From positions 218,911 through 282,910 of the forward strand of contig JAUNOK010000001.1 of NCBI GenBank assembly GCA_030537195.1: a stretch of DNA of 64,000 bases, given 5' to 3'. The first letter of the stretch is position 1; each line of letters opens with the position of its first letter. Made by a program: the position numbers and the translations under genes. The notes below the pieces were generated by a model, which did no database searches, had not been told where the DNA came from, and saw nothing but the letters and a program-made list of their open reading frames with translations. Shown here piece by piece: positions 49,997-59,554 of the stretch. This DNA is from Eubacteriales bacterium. Its GTDB lineage: Bacteria; Bacillota; Clostridia; Lachnospirales; Lachnospiraceae.

Positions 49997-51694
49997 ATGC
50001 TGTGTACTAAATGTGGTCAGGAATATGAGGGCAGTCAGTGCCCGAGATGTGATGGACCTGTTATATTAGTTAACAACAGTGATTATCTTGCCAGAAGAAA
50101 AGCATATGAAGAGAAGCAGGCTTTGAAAGAGAGGTCTGCTTCTTCTGATAAAAAAGAGGAATCACAGAGTGACTATGGACAGGCATTAGCAAAACGCGTG
50201 CAGGCGATAAAGAAGCAGAGCAGAAGCAAGACAGAAAGTAAGAAGCAGAGCAGCGGCAAAGCAGACAATAAGAAGCAGAGCCAGAACAGGACAGGTGGCA
50301 GAAACGATAATCAGGAAAAGCCACAGATAAGAATTGCACGACGTCAGATTAACAAAAGAATGAAAATGATAGCGGCGGCGCTGATAGCAGTAGTGCTTGT
50401 TGGTGCGGCAGCATTTGGAATATACAAGCTTGCAACCAAGAAGAATTATGCTCTTTATGTAAGTTACAACGGAAAGATATATGATATAGCAGGGCTGGAC
50501 AGCAATTATGTGTGTGATGAAGGTGATGCAATATTTGCAGCGGACAGTAAGACTTTCTATACACCGCAGTGGCCGGAACAGATAGATTCAGAGAAGAATA
50601 TCTTAAGTGTTGCGAGTGACAATGGAAAGTATTTCGTTACAGTAACATATGATGAAGCCAACTCGTCTGGCAGATATTCAATGTATATATGGAATAAGGA
50701 TGAATGTGTTCTTGTGTCAGAAGATAATCTCCAGAAAGAGATAATGTATATCTCTGATGAAGGTCTTGTTATATACACGAATATTAATATTATTAATGAC
50801 GAGGGTTCTACTGATGGAACAAGCCTTGCAATGAGCAGCGTCAAAGAAGTTAAGAAGCAGCCAGAGGCACAGACTACTCTTATAGAGGGTAATCTTAATA
50901 AGGCATATGTGTATGAGTCAAAGCATCAGATAATATGTTTTACTAATGCAGGCTCATTATATACATATGATTATGAGAAGAAAGAAAAGCCAGTTTCGGT
51001 TGCTGATGCTGTTATGCAGGTGTGGCCAGTGTCAGATACCATGGCAGGAGTATATACAGCGAATGCAGACAGTCTTAACACAAGAAAAGACGTGGATACA
51101 CTGCTGTATTCTAAGAATGACGGAGTATATTATTACTCATGCAAAGATGCATCTGCATATAAGATAGACAAGAAAACAGACAATGATGCAGATTATATAT
51201 TTGATAAAGATAATTCTCTTATATACAGGATTTCAGGAACATCAATAACATCAGCTCTTGTAAAAGATACCAGGGTAAGCGAGTATATTGATGTGGATTC
51301 TATGACTAAGGAAAAGAATTACATATATAATTCATCAGATAATGATATAGTGTATGTTAATGCAGAAGGACAGCTTCGTGTAGTAGATAATAACAAGATT
51401 ACAGACATTGCGTCAGATGTTAATGCGGGTTCATTATCTAAAGTGTATAATAAAAATAAAGCTTTAACATATGTTTCAGGTGGCAGACAGTTCTATATGG
51501 ATAACATTAAGAGCAAGGCTGTCGCAATTCTGGAATCAGAGTCACTCACAGATACAGAAGGAACACATTTTTATAAGAACAGAATCTATTCATATGATGC
51601 TGATAATATCCTTTATTCTAATACTCCGAAGGGTAATAGTGGCAGCAGAATAGGCTACGTCGACAGACTGTGGCTTGGTACGGAATTAAGATAA
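49997..51694 (+). CDS. zinc-ribbon, single-pass membrane protein with large beta-rich extracellular domain
   Basis: I do not recognise this 565-aa protein. Visible features are an N-terminal zinc ribbon (Cys3, Cys6, Cys15, Cys18; two CxxC pairs) and a 100-residue Lys/Gln/Ser-rich cytoplasmic linker. One transmembrane helix (about 122-145) and an extracellular domain of about 415 residues follow. That domain holds repeated Tyr/Asp-rich strands (YVSYNGKIYDIAGL, KYFVTVTYDEA, DTLLYSKNDGVYYYS, NDIVYVNAEGQLRVV) that suggest a beta-propeller. Such zinc-ribbon-TM-propeller proteins recur in Lachnospiraceae without known function. It lies 18 bases after glyS. Confidence 0.8.
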   Translation: MLCTKCGQEYEGSQCPRCDGPVILVNNSDYLARRKAYEEKQALKERSASSDKKEESQSDYGQALAKRVQAIKKQSRSKTESKKQSSGKADNKKQSQNRTGGRNDNQEKPQIRIARRQINKRMKMIAAALIAVVLVGAAAFGIYKLATKKNYALYVSYNGKIYDIAGLDSNYVCDEGDAIFAADSKTFYTPQWPEQIDSEKNILSVASDNGKYFVTVTYDEANSSGRYSMYIWNKDECVLVSEDNLQKEIMYISDEGLVIYTNINIINDEGSTDGTSLAMSSVKEVKKQPEAQTTLIEGNLNKAYVYESKHQIICFTNAGSLYTYDYEKKEKPVSVADAVMQVWPVSDTMAGVYTANADSLNTRKDVDTLLYSKNDGVYYYSCKDASAYKIDKKTDNDADYIFDKDNSLIYRISGTSITSALVKDTRVSEYIDVDSMTKEKNYIYNSSDNDIVYVNAEGQLRVVDNNKITDIASDVNAGSLSKVYNKNKALTYVSGGRQFYMDNIKSKAVAILESESLTDTEGTHFYKNRIYSYDADNILYSNTPKGNSGSRIGYVDRLWLGTELR

Positions 51695-51744
51695 TTGCAA
51701 ATGTATCAAGATAACTGCAAATATATTTAAGATAGGTATAAGTT

Positions 51745-53067
51745 ATGGATTTGTTTGAATATATGCGTGAAAACAATAAGAATACAGAATCTCCGCTGGC
51801 TATGAGATTAAGACCGGAAACACTCGATGAAATGGTTGGACAGTCTCATATAATCGGAAAGGACAAGCTGCTTTACAGGGCAATTAAAGCTGATAAGTTA
51901 AGTTCAGTAATATTCTATGGTCCACCGGGAACAGGAAAGACAACCTTAGCGAGAATAATTGCCAATACAACAAGTGCTGAGTTCAATCAGGTTAATGCAA
52001 CAGTTGCCGGAAAGAAGGATATGGAAGAGGTTGTCGCTAAAGCGAAAGACAATCTTGGAATGTATGGAAGAAAGACAATACTTTTCGTAGACGAGATTCA
52101 CCGCTTCAATAAGGGGCAGCAGGATTACCTGCTTCCATTTGTTGAGGATGGAACAATAATTCTTATTGGTGCAACAACAGAGAATCCGTACTTTGAAGTA
52201 AATGGGGCTTTGATATCAAGATCTATAATATTCGAATTAAAGCCACTTGAGAAAGATGATATCAAGACAATAATAAAGCGTGCTGTGTATGATGAGAAGA
52301 AGGGCATGGGAAGCTACAATGCAGCAATAGATGATGATGCACTTGAATTTCTTGCTGATATATCCAATGGAGATGCGAGAAATGCGCTTAATGCCATTGA
52401 GCTTGGAATACTTACAACAGACAGGTCAGAAGATGGAATTATACATATAGACCTTGCTACGGCACAGGAATGTATACAGAAGCGCTCGGTAAGATATGAT
52501 AAAGAGGGTGACAACCACTACGATACAATATCAGCATTTATTAAAAGCATGAGAGGTTCTGATCCGGATGCGGTAAGCTATTATCTTGCCAAGATGCTGT
52601 ATGCAGGAGAAGATATCAAATTCATCGCAAGACGAATAATGATATGTGCAAGTGAGGATGTAGGTAATGCTGATCCTAATGCACTGCAGGTGGCAGTTGC
52701 TGCTGCACAGGCAGTTGAGCGCATCGGTATGCCGGAGGCGAGAATTATACTTAGTCAGGCTGCACTTTATATTGCGACAGCACCTAAGAGCAATTCATGT
52801 ATTAAGGCTATTGATAAAGCGATGGATGTTGTTAAGAATTCAAAGACTGCGCCGGTTCCTGTACATTTGCAGGATGCCCATTATAAGGGCAGTGCCAAGT
52901 TAGGACACGGTGTTGGATATTTATACGCACATGATTATCCTAATCATTACGTCAGACAGCAGTATCTGCCGGATGCTTATGTGAATGAGAAATTCTATGA
53001 GCCGGGCGATATAGGATATGAGAAGAATATTAAGAAACATTTGGAGAAGATTAAGTCGGAGGCATAG
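51745..53067 (+). CDS. rarA: replication-associated recombination ATPase RarA/MgsA
   Basis: This AAA+ ATPase acts at stalled replication forks. The 440-aa product has Walker A FYGPPGTGKTT, Walker B FVDEIHRFNKGQQD, sensor GATTENPYFEVN, and the C-terminal tetramerisation domain (MRGSDPDAVSYYLAKML, HYKGSAKLGHGVGYLYAHDYP). Only 6 bases separate it from the following large gene. Confidence 0.95.
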   Translation: MDLFEYMRENNKNTESPLAMRLRPETLDEMVGQSHIIGKDKLLYRAIKADKLSSVIFYGPPGTGKTTLARIIANTTSAEFNQVNATVAGKKDMEEVVAKAKDNLGMYGRKTILFVDEIHRFNKGQQDYLLPFVEDGTIILIGATTENPYFEVNGALISRSIIFELKPLEKDDIKTIIKRAVYDEKKGMGSYNAAIDDDALEFLADISNGDARNALNAIELGILTTDRSEDGIIHIDLATAQECIQKRSVRYDKEGDNHYDTISAFIKSMRGSDPDAVSYYLAKMLYAGEDIKFIARRIMICASEDVGNADPNALQVAVAAAQAVERIGMPEARIILSQAALYIATAPKSNSCIKAIDKAMDVVKNSKTAPVPVHLQDAHYKGSAKLGHGVGYLYAHDYPNHYVRQQYLPDAYVNEKFYEPGDIGYEKNIKKHLEKIKSEA

Positions 53068-53073
53068 TTTCCA

Positions 53074-56000
53074 ATGAGGGATTACATAAACAGACTTTCA
53101 AGAGGCAGTTCAATTATTAATATACCAAAGCTGTCATGCAGTGAGGAACAGATTACCATGAATGTCATGTGTAATACAGTTATAACTGGCAGCTTTACAT
53201 GTGATGCCACGGACAGGGTTTATGGAACAGTCTATGCTGATAACAACAGAGTTAAAGTGCTTTCAGGAAAATTTGGCGGAACACATATTGTTACAGAATA
53301 TGAGGTCGACACAACAGGTCTTGAAGAAGAGGATGGAATTGAAGGTACATTTACAATAGTAAGCAATGCAGGGGAGAAAACAGTACAGTTCGTGTTCACA
53401 TGTGTGTCTGGTAATAAAGATGAGAACAGAACACATACTAAGGAAGAGACTGTAGTTCTTTCTGTTGATAGTGAAGAGAACACAGTGGTGAGGAAAGACG
53501 AACCGGAGCAGTTTGGATTCGGACTTGCCAAAAGTGGAACAGAGGTAACGCAGATTCGTATATATGCGGATGCGGAATTTATTGAATTAGAGAAAGACAG
53601 TATATCCATAGAGGATTTTGCAGGAGACAGAATTGATATTAATTACATAATCAATCCGGCTAAGATGCACGCAGGCAATAATTACGGATATATTCATATA
53701 GAAAGCTATACACAGCATCTGAAAGTGAAAGTAAGTGCTGTTACGGATAAACAGCAGGATGGCAGAGAGTTTGAGGTAAGATGGGAAGACAAGCAGGCAG
53801 AATATAAGCTTACAAAGCTTTATCTTGATTTCAGGATGAGAAAGATAAAGAAAGAAAAATGGCTTTCATCTTCAATGCAGATAGTAGACAGAATACGAGG
53901 CATAAAGGGACAGGATCCATTCTATGACCTTGTACAGGTTCAGCTTCTTGCCATGTCAGGCAGAGAAGAGAACGCGGCACAGATATTTGACGGACTTAAG
54001 AAAGATATGATGGGCAGGATAGGTGACAATGTAGAATTATATTGTTACTTCCTGTACGTCTCAACACTGATAGTGAAGGAAGAAGAGTACACAGCACAGG
54101 TGTATTCACAGGTCAGGAAGTTCTATGAGAATGGATATGATACATACCGAGTGCTGTGGATATTGTTCTACCTCGGTTCGGATTCGGACAGCAACAAGAG
54201 CATTAAACTCATAAGAATTAAAGATGCTGTCAATACAGGATGCACAAGTCCTGTAATGTATATAGAAGCACTTAACATAATTAATGCACAGCCGGTATTA
54301 TTAAGAGTTCTTAACCAGTTTGAAATGCGTGTTATTAATTATGGCTGTAAGAATGGCATTATAACTGAGAAGCTTGCAATGCAGATTGCAGATGTTGCTG
54401 CTAATGAGAAGAACATCAGTATTAATATGCTCATAATTCTTAAGAAACTATATGAGCAGTTTGACAAAGACGAGATATTAACAGTTCTTGTGACCCAGAT
54501 GGTAAGAATGGGTATGACAGGAAACAACTGTTTCGAGATATATGAAAAAGGCGTGTTAAGAGGCTTGAGAATAACCCGTTTGTATGAGTTTTATATAGCA
54601 AGCATGCCGAAAGATATAGAAAGACAGCTTCCTAAGATAGTTCTTATGTATTTTGCATATGACAACACACTGACAGATTCAGATAAAGCATTTTTATATG
54701 CCAATATTGTTACTGGCAGGGATTCATATTATAAGAACATCTATGAAGGTTATGACAGAAATATAGAGATATTCGTGTATGAACAGCTGAAAGCCGGCAA
54801 TATAAGTGATAATCTGGCGGTGCTTTACAAGGCATTGTTAAAGACACAGCTTGTAAGTGAGGAAACAGGCAGGTTTATAAGCAGAATGCCATATATGTAC
54901 AGAATCAGGTGTTTCAGCGATGTTGTGAATAATGTACATGTGAGACATTCCCAGTTTGTGGAAGAGACAACATATGAGCTTTCTGACAGAACTGCATATA
55001 TATGCATGTATGATGCTGAATGTGACATAACATTTGAATGTAGTGATGGAGTTATCAGAAAAGATACAATCGATTACGAGATAGAGAAAGTATTCGATGA
55101 GAAGCAGTATGAAGAAGTATTTGGCGCAGCAGATGAATATGGTGTGGATAATTACGGAATTATCATGAGCCGTATTAATGACATGCATAAGAAGTCAGAA
55201 TATACATCCGAATTATTAGATTATTACAAATGTATCAAGAAATCTGACGATATCAGTACCGGATACAGGCAGCAGATTAATTCATGGATGACAGAGTATT
55301 ATTACATTTATTATAAGGATAATGATTTCTGGCATGAATATATGAATGTGGATACAGACAATCTGTCAGAGACAGATGCAGGCAGATTGATAGAGACACT
55401 TATTGATGCAGGAATGTATTCACAGAGCTTTGAACTTGTAAGCCAGTACGGATGCTGTAATGCGGCTCCGGCTAAGCTTCTTAAGATGGCAGATTACATA
55501 CTTACTAATGTGACAGATGAACATAACAAAGTGCTTGATGAAGTTACAGCGTATGTATTTGGAAAGCATATATACAACGAACCGGTTCTTGCATATATGT
55601 CCGATTATTTCAATGGAACGAATGATGCTATGTACAATGTGTGGAAAGCAGGCATTAACTATGGTGTTAATGTATCACACATGTCCGAGAGACTTCTGGC
55701 ACAGATGATGTATACAGGTGTACACACGGGAAGATTTACGGAAGTGTTCGCCGATTATTACAACAAGATACCTGATAAACTGATAGTTAAGGCATATCTT
55801 TCATATAATTCACAATTCTATCTTCTCAGACAGAAGAAAGCTAATGATATTGTGTTCCGTGTTATAGAAGAATATATGAGAGATGGCTATGGACTGCCGG
55901 AATGCTGCTATGTAGCATGGCTTAAGAACATTTCCAAGAACCCGTTAGCACTAAAAGATAATGATAGTGAGAGAAAAAATGCGCAGGCAGTTCTTAATGA

Positions 56001-56448
56001 GCTGTGTGAGAATGATAAGATATATAGTTTCTATAAGAAGTTCAGGGATGTACTTGAGATTCCTTATAATATGCTGGGACTTACAATTGTTGAATACATA
56101 TCTGACCCGTCAGACAAGGTTACAATCTCGTATACAATTAATGGCGGTGACAGGCTCACACAGGTGATGAAATCCAACGAATGGGGAATATTCACATGCA
56201 GATTCCATCTGTTCTATGGAGATGTTCTGGAATATACATGTTCAGTCAATGATGAAGACAGTGACATGCAGCCGGTAGTGTATGAATATAAAGATGTACC
56301 GGCTGAGAATACGCAGGGGCGTATTGATATGCTTAATGACTGTCTTGCAAGCAGGCAGCAGCATGACCTTACAACGCTTAAGAAACTGATGCACAGTTAT
56401 AGTGTTGAAGAGTACGTTACAACAGAAATGTTTACAATTGCGAAATGA
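53074..56448 (+). CDS. very large uncharacterised protein (resembles DUF5717), beta ends with alpha-solenoid middle
   Basis: This 1124-aa protein has no signal peptide or membrane segment. By eye, residues about 1-240 are beta-rich, with two immunoglobulin-like stretches. One contains GTFTIVSNAGEKTVQFVFTC; the other contains NYIINPAKMHAGNNYGYIHI. Residues about 250-970 are an alpha solenoid with repeated Tyr/Leu-rich helix pairs. Residues about 985-1090 form another beta domain. The pattern recalls Pfam DUF5717, from memory. It starts 6 bases after rarA and ends overlapping the next gene (ATGA), so it heads a three-gene cassette with an Hsp70-like and a TPR-like protein. Confidence 0.8.
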   Translation: MRDYINRLSRGSSIINIPKLSCSEEQITMNVMCNTVITGSFTCDATDRVYGTVYADNNRVKVLSGKFGGTHIVTEYEVDTTGLEEEDGIEGTFTIVSNAGEKTVQFVFTCVSGNKDENRTHTKEETVVLSVDSEENTVVRKDEPEQFGFGLAKSGTEVTQIRIYADAEFIELEKDSISIEDFAGDRIDINYIINPAKMHAGNNYGYIHIESYTQHLKVKVSAVTDKQQDGREFEVRWEDKQAEYKLTKLYLDFRMRKIKKEKWLSSSMQIVDRIRGIKGQDPFYDLVQVQLLAMSGREENAAQIFDGLKKDMMGRIGDNVELYCYFLYVSTLIVKEEEYTAQVYSQVRKFYENGYDTYRVLWILFYLGSDSDSNKSIKLIRIKDAVNTGCTSPVMYIEALNIINAQPVLLRVLNQFEMRVINYGCKNGIITEKLAMQIADVAANEKNISINMLIILKKLYEQFDKDEILTVLVTQMVRMGMTGNNCFEIYEKGVLRGLRITRLYEFYIASMPKDIERQLPKIVLMYFAYDNTLTDSDKAFLYANIVTGRDSYYKNIYEGYDRNIEIFVYEQLKAGNISDNLAVLYKALLKTQLVSEETGRFISRMPYMYRIRCFSDVVNNVHVRHSQFVEETTYELSDRTAYICMYDAECDITFECSDGVIRKDTIDYEIEKVFDEKQYEEVFGAADEYGVDNYGIIMSRINDMHKKSEYTSELLDYYKCIKKSDDISTGYRQQINSWMTEYYYIYYKDNDFWHEYMNVDTDNLSETDAGRLIETLIDAGMYSQSFELVSQYGCCNAAPAKLLKMADYILTNVTDEHNKVLDEVTAYVFGKHIYNEPVLAYMSDYFNGTNDAMYNVWKAGINYGVNVSHMSERLLAQMMYTGVHTGRFTEVFADYYNKIPDKLIVKAYLSYNSQFYLLRQKKANDIVFRVIEEYMRDGYGLPECCYVAWLKNISKNPLALKDNDSERKNAQAVLNELCENDKIYSFYKKFRDVLEIPYNMLGLTIVEYISDPSDKVTISYTINGGDRLTQVMKSNEWGIFTCRFHLFYGDVLEYTCSVNDEDSDMQPVVYEYKDVPAENTQGRIDMLNDCLASRQQHDLTTLKKLMHSYSVEEYVTTEMFTIAK

Positions 56449-56459
56449 GGATAACAGAT

Positions 56460-57551
56460 ATGGATAAGGAGAGAGGACTTATAGCAGGAATAGACCTGAG
56501 TGGAATAAGAATTCAGGCAAGTGTATATTCGTATAATTCTGGAAATGTCCAGTCTGTAAAGCTTACAGAAGATTCGCATGAGAAGACTAATCTTATTAAT
56601 GTAATTGCCGAGTGTCTGCGAGCTACAGGAGAGTCACAGATAAGAAGTATATGCGTAACAATTGCTGATTACAGTGCAGATGAGATTACAGCAGTGATGG
56701 CAGACCTTGAAAAATGTGGTGTCATGGAAGGTCACTGGCAGATATTAAGCAAAGTTGAGAGCTTTGCATATTATGCATATAAACAGAAAAGCGAGTTACA
56801 TTCCATGGGCGTTGTGCTGATGGATTATACACAGGATGGCTTAAGATGTGATCATCTTGCCATAAGAAAGAATGATAATACAAGCTATCTTCTTCAGGAA
56901 CATACAGGGTATACATCAGATATATTAAAAGAAGCATACGGCAGTAAGAATATTGACGCGGCTGAGAATGAATTATGCACATTTGCAGAAGATTACTTTG
57001 CAAAGAGACGCGTGTCAGCTGCGTATCTGACTGGCGAAGGCTTTGATGTAGAGAAGCTTCCTGAAAGATTCGCCAAGCTTATGGTTACGAGAAGAAAAGC
57101 ATTTGTCGGACAGAATCTTTTTGCAAGAGGCGCATGCTTTGCGGCTATAGATATGTTAAAACCTGATATATTTAAGAACATTGTCGTGCTTCTTGACAAT
57201 CATGTCAAATGTGGTATAGAACTCGATATATCATCATACGGAAAGCCTATGAGATTCAGAATGGTAAGACCGGGTGTGAACTGGACATCAGCAGGACGTA
57301 CAATTGAGTGCATACTTGAAGACATAAGAAGTGTTACTTTCAAAGTGATTACAACAGATAATACAAGCTATGATGAAGTTGTAGACATAAGCGAGATTCC
57401 ATTCAGGGAAGGTAAGACAACTAGAATATCAATGAATGTAGAATTCATGGATGCAGACAGGTGCAGTATTACAATTAAAGATCTTGGATTCGGAGAATTT
57501 GTGAAGAGTTCAGGCAAAGTAATACACAGGGAACTAACATTAAGAAGCTGA
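56460..57551 (+). CDS. divergent Hsp70/ASKHA-fold protein (resembles DUF5716)
   Basis: This roughly 363-aa protein shows the order of Hsp70 motifs in degenerate form. Phosphate-1-like LIAGIDLSGIRIQASVYS is at the N-terminus, connect-like VESFAYYAYK follows, and the phosphate-2 position reads VLMDYTQDGLRCD. The adenosine-like AAYLTGEGF and NLFARGACFAA come next. A beta domain, with DISEIPFREGKTTRISMNVEF in the place of the DnaK substrate-binding domain, ends the protein. Canonical nucleotide residues (DLGTT, DLGGGT) are replaced, so ATP hydrolysis is doubtful. ATG 56460 has GAGG 9 bases upstream; ATG 56445 overlapping the previous stop is the alternative. Cassette partner of the genes on both sides. 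Confidence 0.78.
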   Translation: MDKERGLIAGIDLSGIRIQASVYSYNSGNVQSVKLTEDSHEKTNLINVIAECLRATGESQIRSICVTIADYSADEITAVMADLEKCGVMEGHWQILSKVESFAYYAYKQKSELHSMGVVLMDYTQDGLRCDHLAIRKNDNTSYLLQEHTGYTSDILKEAYGSKNIDAAENELCTFAEDYFAKRRVSAAYLTGEGFDVEKLPERFAKLMVTRRKAFVGQNLFARGACFAAIDMLKPDIFKNIVVLLDNHVKCGIELDISSYGKPMRFRMVRPGVNWTSAGRTIECILEDIRSVTFKVITTDNTSYDEVVDISEIPFREGKTTRISMNVEFMDADRCSITIKDLGFGEFVKSSGKVIHRELTLRS

Positions 57552-57585
57552 TATATGTGGAAAACATTGCAGAATGGAGAATACA

Positions 57586-58428
57586 ATGGGGAAAATAATA
57601 TTGTGCAGAGGTCAGAGAACTGATAAGCCATATGTCACACCGCAGACTGACGTTAAGCTTTATTCAGCAGAAGAACTCTGTTACTACATATACAATAATA
57701 TATACCTGATTGGGCAGGATCTGATAGATGATAATCTTATAGAATTTCTGCAGGCTACGGGAGAAACCGAGCTTGCGGCAAGAGTTAAGAAGCTTAAGGA
57801 ATCGGGTGCTCCACTTGCACAGATACTTGTGACTATTCTTAAGTCAATAGATTATTATTCTGTTGCAGAGATAGAACAGCTTAAGGAGATTCTTAATACG
57901 CTTGGAAAACAGAGCGTGTGTGAGAGACTTAAGGCTAGAGGTGACGGATATCTTAATGCAAAATTTTACTTTGCTGCCATCAGCTGCTATGAGTCGATTA
58001 TAAAGGACTATAAGGGAAAAGACCTTCTGGCAGCAGATTATGCCAAAGTATATCATAATCTTGGTACTGCATATGCGAGAATGTTTATGTATGAAAAGGC
58101 AGTGGAATATTATGATGAGGCATACAGGTTGGGACAGCATGAGGAATCAAAGAAATGCAGCATAGCCGCGTCTATTATGGCTAAGAAGGACAAGGAACCT
58201 GTCAATGTAGATGTACAGGAAGATGAGTATGTTGTACAGAGAGAGTTGGAGACTCTTATGGATAATGCAAGATACTGTGATGAATACAGAGAGCTGGAAG
58301 ATATTGAAAGACTTAAAGGAGACGGTAATCTTACACAGTTTAATCAGGCAATAGATGCAAAACTAACATCATGGGTTGCAAATTTAAAACGATATGTTAC
58401 AATAAACAGTGGCTTTTTACGCAGATGA
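57586..58428 (+). CDS. TPR-like protein, third gene of the Hsp70-like cassette
   Basis: This 280-aa soluble protein has an N-terminal cysteine-containing segment (MGKIILCRGQ). Alpha-helical repeats follow, including a recognisable TPR unit (AKVYHNLGTAYARMFMYEKA, VEYYDEAYRL; about 150-190) and a charged C-terminal helix. Start ATG 57586 was chosen for TGGAGA 5 bases upstream; ATG 57574 in frame is possible. It ends right before pheS. A TPR partner next to an Hsp70-like protein suggests a chaperone-style complex; this is inference. Confidence 0.78.
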   Translation: MGKIILCRGQRTDKPYVTPQTDVKLYSAEELCYYIYNNIYLIGQDLIDDNLIEFLQATGETELAARVKKLKESGAPLAQILVTILKSIDYYSVAEIEQLKEILNTLGKQSVCERLKARGDGYLNAKFYFAAISCYESIIKDYKGKDLLAADYAKVYHNLGTAYARMFMYEKAVEYYDEAYRLGQHEESKKCSIAASIMAKKDKEPVNVDVQEDEYVVQRELETLMDNARYCDEYRELEDIERLKGDGNLTQFNQAIDAKLTSWVANLKRYVTINSGFLRR

Positions 58429-58464
58429 TTGATAAAAAGCGAAAGAAGTATGGAGGCTATAAGG

Positions 58465-59484
58465 ATGAAAGAAAGACTTGAAGCAATTAGAGAAAGAGCT
58501 TTAGCACAGATTAATGAAACTGATTCGCTTGATAAGCTGAATGATATCAGAGTCGCTTTCCTTGGAAAGAAAGGTGAACTTACAGAAGTACTTAAGGGTA
58601 TGAAGGATGTTGCACCAGAAGACAGACCTAAGGTTGGTCAGATTGTTAATGAGACAAGACAGGCAATTGAAGAAGTATTAGATAAGGCTAAGACAGAATT
58701 AGCTGCCAAGAAGAGAGAACTTCAGTTAAAGAGTGAAGTAATAGATGTTACTCTTCCATCTAAGAGAGATGAGTTAGGACATAAGCATCCTAATACACTT
58801 GCATTAGAAGAAATCCAGAAGATATTCATCGGAATGGGTTATGAAGTAGTTGACGGACCAGAAGTTGAGTATGATTACTACAACTTTGAGGCACTTAATA
58901 TACCAGCTAACCACCCAGCTAAGGATGAACAGGATACATTCTACATCAATGATAAGATAGTACTCCGTACACAGACATCACCTGTTCAGGCAAGAGTTAT
59001 GGAGAAGGGCAAGCTCCCTATCAGAATGATTTCTCCTGGACGTGTATACAGAGCAGATGAAGTAGATGCTACACATTCACCTTGCTTCCATCAGGTAGAA
59101 GGCCTTGTAATTGACAAGGGAATCACATTTGCAGACCTTAAGGGAACTTTAGCAGAATTCGCTAAGGAACTTTTCGGACCTGATACTAAAGTTAAATTCA
59201 GACCACATCATTTCCCATTCACTGAGCCTAGTGCCGAGATGGATGTAAGCTGTTTCAAATGTGGTGGTAAAGGATGCCGTTTCTGTAAGGGCGAGGGCTG
59301 GATTGAAATCCTCGGTTGTGGAATGGTTCACCCACATGTATTCGAGCTTTGCGGAATTGATAAGGAAGAATATACAGGATTTGCCTTTGGTGTAGGACTT
59401 GAGAGAGTTGCTCTTCTTAAGTACGAAATCGACGACATGAGACTTCTTTATGAGAACGATATCAGATTCATAAAGCAGTTCTAG
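58465..59484 (+). CDS. pheS: phenylalanyl-tRNA synthetase alpha subunit
   Basis: This is the catalytic class II subunit of the alpha2beta2 enzyme. The 339-aa product has the N-terminal coiled coil (KERLEAIRERALAQI), motif 1 HPNTLALEEIQKIF, motif 2 FHQVEGLVIDKGITF, FRPHHFPFTEPS, and motif 3 GFAFGVGLERVALLKY. An intervening Cys-rich insert (CFKCGGKGCRFCKGEGW) is common in Firmicute PheS. ATG 58465 is 8 bases after TGGAGG; upstream in-frame starts lack an RBS. Confidence 0.97.
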   Translation: MKERLEAIRERALAQINETDSLDKLNDIRVAFLGKKGELTEVLKGMKDVAPEDRPKVGQIVNETRQAIEEVLDKAKTELAAKKRELQLKSEVIDVTLPSKRDELGHKHPNTLALEEIQKIFIGMGYEVVDGPEVEYDYYNFEALNIPANHPAKDEQDTFYINDKIVLRTQTSPVQARVMEKGKLPIRMISPGRVYRADEVDATHSPCFHQVEGLVIDKGITFADLKGTLAEFAKELFGPDTKVKFRPHHFPFTEPSAEMDVSCFKCGGKGCRFCKGEGWIEILGCGMVHPHVFELCGIDKEEYTGFAFGVGLERVALLKYEIDDMRLLYENDIRFIKQF

Positions 59485-59514
59485 ATTAGAACGGGCTCAT
59501 AAAGCGGTTCTAAT
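59485..59514 (+). repeat. hairpin and short repeat of the pheS 3' end
   Basis: TCATAAAGCRGTTCTA occurs twice, at 59468-59483 (the end of pheS including its stop region) and 59497-59512, 15 of 16 identical. The second copy also closes an 8-bp hairpin (59485-59492 with 59507-59514) in the pheS-pheT gap. Confidence 0.6.
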
Positions 59515-59554
59515 GAATGGAATAAGATAAAGTATATTTAAGGAGAATGACGAT

